From NCBI GenBank assembly GCA_031002005.1, contig CM061914.1, positions 190,048,685-190,112,684 of the forward strand: a stretch of DNA of 64,000 nt. Direction: 5' to 3'. The notes beneath the pieces were generated by a model. It made no database searches. It was given only the letters and a program-made list of their open reading frames with translations, and was not told where the DNA came from. This DNA comes from Vandiemenella viatica. Taxonomy: Eukaryota; Arthropoda; Insecta; Orthoptera; Morabidae. How positions within the stretch are numbered: position 1 is the first letter of the stretch; every line of letters starts with the position of its first letter. This document shows positions 55,264-64,000 of this stretch, piece by piece. A program made the translations under genes and the position numbers.

Positions 55264-55269
55264 TTTATT
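55264..55269 (-). terminator. Polyadenylation signal of the protease-homologue gene
   Basis: AATAAA on the minus strand, about 57 bases after the TAG stop at 55326. Spacing fits a short 3' UTR. Confidence 0.6.
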
Positions 55270-55325
55270 CAGAAGTCGGTGCATTTTTTGACAAGTCGTG
55301 TGCGCCCTTCGACGTCTTCCAGCAG

Positions 55326-55724
55326 CTACTGAAGGCCCTTGTCGGAACCACCGCAGTGTCCTGTAATCTCGTCAGTCTTATCGCAGATCCAGGTCAGGAT
55401 CTCTGGGACGCTGGTGTACAGCGAGGGAAGCTCGTGGTTGGCGCACTGGCCGTCGGCGATGGTGATGGCAACGAGGCTCCCGGTGGCGTCCGTGAGGGGT
55501 GCGCCTCCCCCGGCCTCGCACGTGCTCTCGGAGCACACGTTGGCGCTGGTGATGTTCAGTGACACGGCCGACCACGCCGAGGCGCAGGAGGCGAGGTCGA
55601 CGACCTTGACGGAGTGCTGCCGCATCGCGGACGCCGGGTCACAGTGGGCGACGTCGCCGCAGCCCCAGCCCGACAGAGTGGCCGTCGAGCCGGGCTCCGG
55701 CAGACTCAGCGCCAACGGGACGCG
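55326..55724 (-). CDS. Serine protease homologue (S1 fold), last exon
   Basis: Secreted chymotrypsin-fold protein of the trypsin family, last about 132 residues. LPEPGSTATLSGWG is the usual segment before the substrate-pocket half. NVCSESTCEAGGGAPL occupies the place of the active-site loop, where active enzymes have C.GDSGGPL. The Ser is Gly and the Asp before it Ala, so it should be catalytically dead, as in arthropod protease homologues that act as binding or regulatory partners (family knowledge). LYTSVPEILTWI is the normal C-terminal helix, with a short Cys-containing extension before TAG. A GTGCAG acceptor precedes CGCGTC at 55724. GC content is far above the neighbouring repeats. His/Asp exons lie outside the window or are lost. 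A pseudogene cannot be excluded. Confidence 0.75.
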   Translation of the reverse strand, partial: RVPLALSLPEPGSTATLSGWGCGDVAHCDPASAMRQHSVKVVDLASCASAWSAVSLNITSANVCSESTCEAGGGAPLTDATGSLVAITIADGQCANHELPSLYTSVPEILTWICDKTDEITGHCGGSDKGLQ

Positions 55725-55725
55725 C

Positions 55726-55972
55726 TGCACCAAACACCAGCACTCTCTACAGTCGCATTAGAGAACTAAACATTTCACAAAGCACTACAGCCAGCTAGGT
55801 CAGTTGCGATAGCAATGGTAAACACCAGCACCCTCTACAGAGGCATTAGAGAACTAAGGGGGTGTATGTAACATTTCACAAAGCACTACAGCCAGCTAGG
55901 TCACTGCGACAGCAATGGTAAACACCAGCACCCTCTACAGAGGCATTAGAGAACTAAGGGGATGTATGTAAC
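55726..55972. repeat. Tandem repeat at the intron edge, about 100-bp unit, 2.5 copies
   Basis: AAACACCAGCACYCTCTACA, then GRGGCATTAGAGAACTAA, then CATTTCACAAAGCACTACAG, then CCAGCTAGGTCA, repeat at 55731, 55821 and 55920. The first copy overlaps the acceptor of the protease exon. Confidence 0.85.
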
Positions 55973-57512
55973 ATGGGCTATTGTGATGAACCACCCAGTC
56001 ATTCGCCTGGAATGGTCTAGGAAAAACAAGGAAGACCCAGATTATGATGACTGGAGCGGCTTATCCAGAATTACTCCTGTCTGATTTTAAGTTTATTCGC
56101 CCTGTAATCCCTTTCTATTCCATTCCCTAATCGCTCGTGGGAAAAATGAGTACATAAATGAATCGGTTTCTGGCCCTGATTTCTCTTATCTTATTTTCGC
56201 GGTCATTCCTAGATATGAATGTTGCTGGCAGCAATACTTGTTTGTTGTTATTCCGAAATAAGTCAGTCGTGAATTTTTCAATTAGCTTCTGTCGAGAGCA
56301 ACGCATTCGGTGTTCCAGGTCTTCCAAACCTAACTCCTTCAACATCGCACTTTACCTCCAAATCTACAGGGTGGGGCATTTAATATGTTTTCTGGAAATA
56401 TTTCGGAAAGAAAGCATTTTAACAAACAATAACCTATATAAAAAATAATCGTACAGTAGGGGGCTACAATTATGTGATATTGGTTTTTTCACAGGTGGCG
56501 CTGTTGTCGTTACAACAAGGTCAACTTAATTCTTTTAAATGGGAACCCCTATTTTTTTTTTTTGAAGATTCCGATTCCTCATGAAAAAATAAAAATAGTT
56601 TGCTTAACTCACTTTTCTGTTAGCCTCACAGATGGCGCTGTAATCGCGAAAAATGAATATTCGCGTTTTTTGTGTATAATTTTAATTATTGTTTAAATAA
56701 TTACATGTAATTTTCATTCTGTAAACATGGAAGGTAATTTTAAAGGATAATGACGAAATTGATTTTTTAAATGCTTTTTCTTACTTATTTGCAGCCATGT
56801 CTACAGCAGGTGCTCAAAAAGGTGACCATTTACTTCCAGACATTTTCTGACACACTTCGAGCTGTTCAGGCATCATTTCTGCAAAGGGTCAGAAAATGTC
56901 TGGAAGTAAATGGTCACCTTTTTGAGCACCTGCTGTAGACATGGCTGCAAATAAGTAAGAAAAAGCATTTAAAAAATCAATTTCGTCATTATCCTTTAAA
57001 ATTACCTTCCATGTTTACAGAATGAAAATTACATGTAATTATTTAAACAATAATTAAAATTATACACAAAAAACGCGAATATTCATTTTTCGCGATTACA
57101 GCGCCATCTGTGAGGCTAACAGAAAAGTGAGTTAAGCAAACTATTTTTATTTTTTCATGAGGAATCGGAATCTTCAAAAAAAAATAGGGGTTCCCATTTA
57201 AAAGAATTAAGTTGACCTTGTTGTAACGACAACAGCGCCACCTGTGAAAAAACCAATATCACATAATTGTAGCCCCCTACTGTACGATTATTTTTTATAT
57301 AGGTTATTGTTTGTTAAAATGCTTTCTTTCCGAAATATTTCCAGAAAACATATTAAATGCCCCACCCTGTATATATACCTGTCTCGAATCGGGCGGTTCT
57401 TCTTTGGACCTTCTCTAATGCCTCCATTAACACCTTTTCATGGGGCCCCCATACAGAACAACAATATTCTAGGTGAGGACGCACTAGTGACTTGTATGCA
57501 ATCGATTTAACT
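55973..57512 (-). pseudogene. CR1-like LINE L-B, split by foldback element
   Basis: 3' part 55973-56365 (3' UTR, FFP, LGLEDLEHRMRCSRQKLIEK) and upstream part 57371-57512 (the KGxMEALEKVQRR-equivalent region and SIAYKSLVRP-equivalent). Truncated at 57512. Removal of the palindrome rebuilds one LINE. Confidence 0.85.
56367..57369. mobile_element. 1-kb palindromic Tc1/mariner foldback element, TA TSD
   Basis: Arms 56367-56850 and 56889-57369 are near-perfect reverse complements (main difference 12 T against 9 A in one run) around a 38-base loop. Ends CAGGGTGGGGC; TA on both sides (56365 and 57370). The plus strand at the centre encodes LQRVRKCLEVNGHLFEHLL and a stop (56879-56938), a transposase C-terminus of Tc1/mariner type. 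The minus strand encodes the same tail in the other arm. Confidence 0.9.
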
Positions 57513-59123
57513 TTCGTTGTGCATCAACGTGCTCAGTGGTTGGCTAGTAAATCTCCCCACCAGGTACAATGCTGGGGGGGGAGTAATGATCGAAACTGTA
57601 CTGCGAAGAGGGTCTGTCTGGGAGGGTGCATCTGGAGGTCTTCGAGTCGATCCTGGTAGCGGTCGCAGCACCGTCATTAATGCAGGTGGGAACGAACCAT
57701 CTTCGTCAAAGTTAGAATTGGGGATGGGCAAAACGGTAGGATCTCACGGGAAGTAATGCTCAAACATCATCGTCCTCTTGGCCTATTTAATTTGGTGACA
57801 ATACAAATCATCGGTAGGCCTACGACGGGGCGACCGAGGTTCGCTCGGTATCTTTCGATTACTGTTGGGCCCTCTTCACACTGCGCAATCCCAGGCGACG
57901 CGAAGGATACTTGAGTATCTCGACAGTGTCTGGTAAATCACTTCCCGTGTTGTGTAACAGGAAGGCACAATAGCCTTCACTCCCGAGGGACGCGCATCAT
58001 GTGGTATCCTACCGTCTTAAGCGGGTTTCCCATGGTCCATGGTTTCATAGGCTACGCCATGCAGCCAAAATTTACGGATCAGCACTCACCATAGCCTAGC
58101 GCTCCCCACCACGTTGACTGTAGTGGCAGTCACGGAATTAGTCCTGTGAAGGTCACGGAGTATCCGAACAGTGTTGCAAATCAGCAAAAAAAAAAAAATC
58201 AACTTTCAGTAATGGGTGCGAAAAAATTTCTAAAACATAATACTTAACATGCGGAACAAGGTGATGTGCTTTATAATTCCAAAAATTTGTATGACTGTTT
58301 TTTTTAAAAAAAAAATAGTAATTTGTTTCCATGAAAATTAGAAATCAAAATACTTTTTCACTTCAACTGACAGAAAAAGCAATAAAAATAATAAGAAAGA
58401 ACTCAAGAAATTTTTTGGGCCTTCCTGAAAGTTAACAGACTTATACCGAATACATTCTATTCATTAAACAGGGAAGCATGTGAATAAAAAAAATAGAAAA
58501 AATGTTACTCGAAGCGCTTAGTTGTTTCGGCTGTGTAATGTAAAATGTTGTCGCTGACTAACTTCCGTTTTATTCGTTTACGTAAAAACTTCCAGCGAGA
58601 AAGTTTCTAAGAAAATACTGAAATTAATTCTGGTAGCAGGCAAAGACTCTTCAGACAACCCCTTTTGGATTGTTTCACAGTTTATATTTGCGCAAATGAT
58701 TGCGCGCAGCGCATGCTCCAGTGCCGGCTGGTCGGTCGGTTCGTTTACGACTGACAAACATAATTCCTGTCCTCCACAGAAAACCTATTTTCAGCTTCTG
58801 TAAGAATTATTATTGTCATTGTACACAATGGACCATACATTACAAATTTCACGAGAAAACTTCAAAAGCCAATTTATCAAATATAAGGGACCGATTATAC
58901 ATAGAAATGACTGCCACAAATACCTCCATGTCAGTGTTTTTAATTTATCGAAGATTTTTTTTTTTTTTGCTTATATGTTATTGGTAATATTCCTTAAAAA
59001 AATACTTTAAAATATCTGCTACAATGATTTTAACTAGGTTTCCAATGCCCAGGCGACCTGCAGGTTCGCGAATATTACTTCTGTCTGTTAATACACTAAT
59101 TGCATGATTATGTTCCTGAACAT
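57513..59123. other. Unassigned stretch
   Basis: 57513-58150 is GC-balanced with no recognised domain. Frames of 74-79 codons overlap on opposite strands. 58150-59030 is AT-rich. No repeat copy of either was noticed elsewhere in the window. Confidence 0.35.
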
Positions 59124-59285
59124 CACCACCGTTAACATTACTCGAATTGGCCCAAAACTAAGGAAATAAAGCGACAGCGTGTAAAGATACGCATGGACGA
59201 CCGGCAAAAGCTAATGTGGCAATGGTGCGAGCAGGGGAGGCAGTGGAGACTACCTGTCCTTGGCAGGTCTGATTTCATGACGCCG
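59124..59285 (+). repeat. Dispersed repeat shared with 53.6 kb
   Basis: Same order of words as the reverse complement of 53620-53790, ending GGTCTGATTTCATGACG. Confidence 0.5.
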
Positions 59286-59390
59286 ACTATAGTGCCGTTT
59301 TAGCTACCGGGCGTTTGATGTTTACTGACTGGGCGACGGACAGACGCGCTCCACCCCTGCCAGCCCACTGTTAAATGCACGGGCTGTGGG

Positions 59391-60497
59391 TAGTGATGTT
59401 CCGATTCAAATAAATACGAGTAAGTACTCGATACTTTGTTTCGATACCGAGTACTTTTCGTATTCGAATTAATTCATTCGATACTTACTCGGTATTGGAA
59501 GAAAAGTACTTGTATCGAATCGAAAGTATCGAAACGTACCCGGTGTCAAATTCTAAGCGCATCAACCTTGCTGCGCTACTCAGTCGCGCCTGCGAAATTA
59601 ATTTCCCTCTGACTACAAGTTGGTAGCATTGAAAATCAAACAAAATCAATCTTAGAATAGGCAATCTAATCTCAAAGAGTTTGTTTTAGGTCCCTATTTC
59701 ATTGTACGATAGTAAAGCTGTACTTGGCGCGCATTTCGCTATACCTGGCCAACGGTCGTTCCCGCGCAGCCCCACACAAAAACTAAAAGTAATTGTTCAT
59801 AAGCAACTAAATAGCTCTTGTGAATCGGAAGAAAAAGCTGCTTCAGCTAGCGTTTCACAGGAATATCACTTCTGGAAACATCACAAAGAAAAAGAAAACG
59901 CTCCACAATGACAAAGTCTCTCTCTACTTGTCAAACACTGTAACGTCTCTAAAAAATCAATCCATTTACAGAATGGGAAGAAATGAAACTTATATTTCCT
60001 TGTCTGTATAAATGTTCACAACAGTATCTCATTGTTGTAGGAACGTCAATATTGAGTGAATGTTTGTTGTCTAATGCGGGTGAAACAATGACAAACAAAA
60101 GAAACAAGCTGTCCCCAAAATATTTGGAAAAATTGCTTTTTTGTGAAAACTTCCAAAAGCTGACTTTCATTGTTTAAAAGTGTTAAAGCTATAATAAATA
60201 AATATTTAAAGATAAGACAAAACCTTCCAAGTATGCTTACATGTGAGCTTTATTATAATTTAATAAATGAATAAAAATGTTTACTGAGTGTTATTTGATT
60301 TTATTACACTAGGAAAATAAAATAAATAATTTAGCAAAATGTCACATATATTTTTATATTTCGACATTAATTAAAAAAAGTATCGATATGAGTAAGTATC
60401 GATACCTTTGCAGTACTCATATGACTAAGTATCGTAAGACAATTTGAGTACTACTCACTTGAGTACGTATCGATACTTTGATGGTATCGTAGCCCTG
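59391..60497 (+). mobile_element. hAT element, internally deleted
   Basis: Left TAGTGATGTTCCGATTCAAA and right (inverse) CAGGGCTACGATACCATC are hAT-type ends. Both are followed by repeated GTATCGATAC/AGTACTC words (59400-59560, 60375-60480), the subterminal binding-site style of this superfamily. The expected 8-bp TSD was not recognisable. Confidence 0.75.
59700..60177 (+). pseudogene. hAT transposase C-terminus (dimerisation region)
   Basis: In pieces: VSLYLSNTVTSLKNQSIYRM, then KLIFPCLYKCSQQYLIVVGT, SILSECLLSNAGETMTNKRN, KLSPKYLEKLLF. This is the hAT C-terminal pattern (W..., YL.V..TS..SER.FS.AG....RN.L.P......L). The Arg of SER is replaced (SEC). Frameshift near 59985. The N-terminal BED finger and RNase H core are deleted. 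Confidence 0.85.
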
Positions 60498-60499
60498 GG

Positions 60500-61056
60500 A
60501 AGCCACCTACACGCGACCTGCAAGGAAGTCGGCCACCTGTCAAATATCTTGGGCGTCTTGCCAAACACGGCGGATGAGCACACGTTCAGAGTTAAGTTTG
60601 TGGTTGAAGTTGAAAAAAAAAAGAGTATGTATAATTAGTGTTCAATAATTTTCTTTATCATTAAAATTATTTAAAGCGGGTTTTAATTAACATTTGGCTT
60701 TAATAATGTGCTGTGTAAGACTTTGACAATGCTACATTGTTACTTCTACTTATTGTCGGAGGTAGTGCGATATTGTTCAGTTCGAAGTGTGGAAGGAACA
60801 AGCAGCCTTCACTGTATAGTTGGTATGAATAGTCAGCAGGCAATACTAATCAACTGCAAGAATTTTTGCAGTAAACAGTTAGATATAATGTAAAAGAATC
60901 AACGAACAGTTTAATGAAAGAAGAAGTAAAGTTTATTTTTTGTGAGATAACATTTCTACTGTATCAACCTGTCATTTGATCAAGAGATGCAGGAAGTTAT
61001 AATTGAGAATTTTGAGAGAATTCTTTCTTCCTTTCTTGTTGGGCATACGTGGTGTA
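60500..61056. other. AT-rich stretch
   Basis: GTTGAAGTTGAAAAAAAAAA near 60606 resembles GTTGAAGTTGAGAAAAGAAT near 61481, so the L-A LINE between them may have landed in or near a local duplication. Otherwise nothing. Confidence 0.3.
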
Positions 61057-61057
61057 A

Positions 61058-61438
61058 CTTTTTTAATTTAATTTAATTGCAATGGAGCACAGGCTCCGGT
61101 GGCAATTTCCCTACACACCCAACTTCCTCCTATCCTACACTCACCTACATTTGCCCTCTACAAATTTTAACTTTAAATTCTTTTAATGTTTTCGGTAGGT
61201 TATTCATCATTACCCTTGGTAAATCATTCCAATCCCTGACACCCTTACCTAAAAAAGAAAATCTTCCCACACCCTTGTGCCTGAAATCGAGTGCCAGCTT
61301 GTGGTCATGGTCATCTTTTCCCTTCCATGAACTACTTTTCATACCTACTGCAATATCTTTCCATGCCTCACCGCCAGTATACGCCCTGTACACTACCATT
61401 ACCCTCCTCATCCTCCTCCTGTCTAACATCAAGAACAC
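61058..61438 (-). pseudogene. LINE family L-A 3' end, best preserved
   Basis: The minus-strand frame is open for 97 codons: RRVMVVYRAYTGGEAWKDIA, WKGKDDHDHKLALDFRHKGV, RFSFLGKGVRDWNDLPRVMM, NNLPKTLKEFKVKICRGQM, stop. The 3' UTR has the palindrome-like GGAGCCTGTGCTCC and a (TTAAA)n tail. Severe 5' truncation at 61438. Confidence 0.85.
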
Positions 61439-61785
61439 TAATTTAAATAATTAACGCCACTTTAAAAACCATACACGTTGTTGAAGTTGAGAAAAGAATA
61501 CGTTTAATTAGTATCTATAGTGCGTTCAGTTAACAGCGACGGCTCAATGTTAGTTGCTCTATCTCCACTCTGCCGCCTTTACCCCTGCATCGGGAGGGGC
61601 AGAGTGCCCGCTGGCAATTTTTCCACTAGCGGGCCTGGTGACTGGTTTACTTAGAGGGGTAGACAACGGGTGACGGGGGTGAGTTGAGGAGAGGGGAAGG
61701 GGAACGTGACCTTCAGCCGCCAGTTGAAGGTGAACAGGGCATTGTAATAATTCCGACGCTTACCACTTTTATAGATATATGGACA
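61439..61785. other. Unassigned stretch
   Basis: No frame or repeat recognised. Confidence 0.35.
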
Positions 61786-61789
61786 GACA

Positions 61790-62505
61790 GCGTGGAAAAA
61801 TATGGCCCGAAATTTAATGTAAAGAAATGTGATGGCAACAACCATAAAGGAGGATAGGATAACCCAGGGAACGACTAAAGAGGGTAAAAAGGTTTAGGTA
61901 CTTGGGGAGTGTATTAGAGGAATGTGGAGGAAATGATGGCGAGATAAGTGAAAGAGGAAGACAAGAAGAGGTATTTCTAAGCAGCATTAGAAACCTGATA
62001 TGGAATAAAGAGGTGCCACAGAGAAGCAAGAGAGTAATCTATCACACATAGTATGTGCCTATCTTGACATATGCTGATTAAACATGGACAATGAAGAAGC
62101 GGGACATCAGCAGAGTACAAGCAAGCGAAATGAAGTTTTTAAGAGGTAGAATGGGAGTTACTTAAATGGACAGAATAAGGAATGAAGTGATTAGATGCAC
62201 CATAAAAGAGGAACACCTACAGGAAAGGGTAGAGAGGACCAGACTGAGATGGTATGGACATGTAAAGAGAATGGAGGTTCAGAGAATCCCAAGAAAAATC
62301 CACGAAATTAAGATGCGTGGTAAACGACCCAGAGGAAGACCAAGAGATGGATGGCTGAAAGGAGTGGAGGAGGGTGTGCGCAAGAGAGGAGAGGACTGCA
62401 ACAAAGTGGTGACAGAGAGGTGGTGGGATGAAAGAAGGAAATGGAGAGGCTTGTGCATGAAGCAGACCCGGCCAGAGGCTGGAAGCTGTTGAGGGTGATG
62501 GTGAT
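61790..62505 (+). pseudogene. LINE RT-ORF C-terminus
   Basis: KRFRYLGSVLEECGGNDGEI, then a broken middle, KMKKRDISRVQASEMKFLRG-like sequence, then open frame 62166-62492 with RTRLRWYGHVKRMEVQRIPR, MRGKRPRGRPRDGWLKGVEE. RLRW.GHV.RM...R.P and GKR.RGRP are the usual post-RT signature of endonuclease-RT LINEs. Tail GATGGTGATGA. Truncated 5' with several stops. Confidence 0.8.
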
Positions 62506-62864
62506 GACCACTTTTAAAGACAGACCGGAGAGTCTTTATCTCTTCGCAGTATCCTCAGTGTGTGGTACTGGGTCGCCTGTGGGCATCATACTCGCAGGCA
62601 ACTCAAACTGACGATACTGTACTCTCAGTCGCGTCGCTTCGGAATTTCATAGTGCGAGTAGGGCCTTAAACGTTATTCTTGAAGGCTTCCTAGGCGTTTT
62701 GAAGTGTAAAGTTCGTTGCTCTGACGAAAGAAAAACGTAGCTAACATTGATTCGTATGATGCCTAATTTGGTAACAATTCATTGGTTAACAAAATAATTA
62801 CATTGTTGCTATTGGATGCAGTGCCGAGGTACCAGCCAGCTTACAGGTACCTCAACATTGTTAA

Positions 62865-63960
62865 AATGATGGGGACATTGAAACTGTTGACAGAAAGTAA
62901 GCCCATAAGTACGATGAAAGAGAGACTGTACAATTGTTGGCATAAAATAGGCAATAAGTAAAGTAAGAGGGGAACATTAGAAATGCAGACATAAACTAAT
63001 TTAATCGGTAATATAAAATTTGCAAAACACATTAAAATTTGTGAAACATGTTAAAATTTGTGAAACACACTACGGTAATGAAAGAATGTAGGGTTTCTCG
63101 GTGAGTCAGTTGCATAAAATCTTCTAGGGTTTTCCGCCGGGATAGCACATGAGTTGCCTATTATATGTTTGCCATATATGTATGATCTTGAAATGACAAC
63201 TAATTTTGTCTTAATGATTAAATTCAAATTTCTATTAATGTGAACCCATTTCTTCTGTGTGATCCCCTGAGAATTGTCATGTGATGAGCCCATCATAAAT
63301 ATTATTTAATTAAAATAAATAACCTTTGCTACTTTAGCTAGCTGGCACCATACAAGGTGTTTTTCATGTCGAAACTAATACCCCGGCAGAAGGGATATTA
63401 CAAGTTGTTGACATAAACTACGGTAATGAGTAGGGTAAAATGGGACATCACAGGGAATCAGTGATTTAAAACGGGGACATTAAAATTGGCAATATAAACA
63501 AAAGCGATCAGTAATATAAAAGAGGGATATTATCATTAATGACAAAAACTAAGATAATAAATGAAAGTAAAATGGGCATATTACAATTGTCGACATGAAC
63601 AAAGGGAATGAGTAATATAAAAGGGGGACATTATGATTATTTACAAAAAATAAGGTCATAAGTAAGGTAAAATTGGGATATTGAAACTGTTGACATAAAT
63701 GAAGGTATGCAGTAATGTAAAACCGAATATTGCAACTGGTGACAGAAACTGAGGTGACTAGTAACGTAAAAGGATGACATTACAATTGTTGATATAAACT
63801 AAGATAATAAGTAAGGTAACATGGGGACATTACAATCGGTGACATAAACTAAGGCATTCACTAACGAAAAAATGTGGACTTTACAATTGACTTGTAGACT
63901 AAGATAATCGGTAACATAAAAGACTCTACAATTGGCGACAAAGACTAAGTGTAATCGTTA
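62865..63960 (+). repeat. Minisatellite, about 50-bp unit, 11 or more diverged copies
   Basis: Unit GGGGACATTACAATTGTTGA, then CATAAACTAAGGTAATNAGT, then AANGTAAAAT. Units begin near 63485, 63538, 63589, 63639, 63689, 63738, 63788 and 63838, with more before and after. A non-repeat block at about 63015-63385 splits the array. Confidence 0.85.
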
Positions 63961-63965
63961 AAGTA

Positions 63966-64000
63966 ATAATAATATTTAATTTAATTGTAATGGAGCGCAC
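63966..64000 (-). pseudogene. LINE family L-A 3' end, cut by window edge
   Basis: TTTAATTTAATTGTAATGGAGCGCAC is the minus-strand 3' terminus of L-A. It presumably continues past 64000. Confidence 0.65.

Noticed and set aside
1..64000. CRISPR array, operon or phage-type defence system
   Set aside because: No spaced identical repeats, no bacterial gene organisation. All repeats fit eukaryotic transposons or satellites.

Overview
The window looks like ordinary repeat-dense nuclear DNA from an arthropod, most likely an insect with a large genome. There are no operons or ribosome-binding sites. Most open frames are short and broken. The recognisable proteins are pieces of transposases and reverse transcriptases, and the only good host-gene candidate is one spliced exon. 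The mixture of tRNA-derived SINEs, CR1-like and RNase H-bearing LINEs, Tc1/mariner, hAT, piggyBac and PIF/Harbinger elements, solo LTRs and satellite DNA fits a polyneopteran or similar insect. The species cannot be named from the sequence.

Host candidate: the minus strand at about 55.25-55.73 kb carries the terminal exon of a chymotrypsin-fold (S1) serine protease homologue, with an acceptor site, stop codon and AATAAA signal. The GDSGGP serine is missing. GC-rich, low-copy blocks near 10.6-11.0, 15.8-16.3, 25.4-25.9, 30.3-30.7, 32.4-33.1, 37.2-37.8 and 43.1-43.5 kb are the only other places that look like host DNA under constraint.

Layout. 0-9 kb: partial LTR, a 1.3-kb TIR element, SINEs, LINE 3' ends and hammerhead-like inverted repeats. 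9.1-10.4 kb: a nearly full-length mariner. 11-16 kb: SINE, Tc1 relic, and a LINE with an intact RNase H domain inserted into a CR1-like LINE. 16.3-17.9 kb: a TIR element. 18.8-22.1 kb: two PIF/Harbinger-like elements 9 bp apart. 22.3-24.6 kb: inverted repeats and an RTE-like tail. 25.9-27.2 kb: a third Harbinger-like relic with a MADF-type ORF. 27.5-30.3 kb: a LINE split by a solo LTR, then another LTR copy. 31-33.5 kb: MITEs. 34.8-36.0 kb: a full-length Tc1-like pseudogene. 40.8-42.9 kb: 167-bp satellite split by a CR1-like LINE. 43.9-44.5 kb: a CAA-rich microsatellite. 46.7-47.9 kb: a LINE split by a 4-unit satellite. 48.3-51 kb: hAT-like and piggyBac relics. 52.5-53.4 kb: an LTR carrying a SINE. 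54.1-55.1 kb: a mariner carrying a MITE. 56.0-57.5 kb: a CR1-like LINE carrying a 1-kb palindromic Tc1/mariner foldback. 59.4-60.5 kb: hAT. 61-62.5 kb: LINE ends. 62.9-63.96 kb: a 50-bp minisatellite.

The elements are heavily nested, and several nests can be dated relative to each other from target-site duplications (TSDs). The most unusual items are the 1-kb near-perfect palindrome, repeated CTGANGA/GAAAC hammerhead-like cores, and a SINE body that matches the 3' UTR of a CR1-like LINE in the same window. I found no CRISPR array, true tRNA/rRNA gene or prokaryote-type system.
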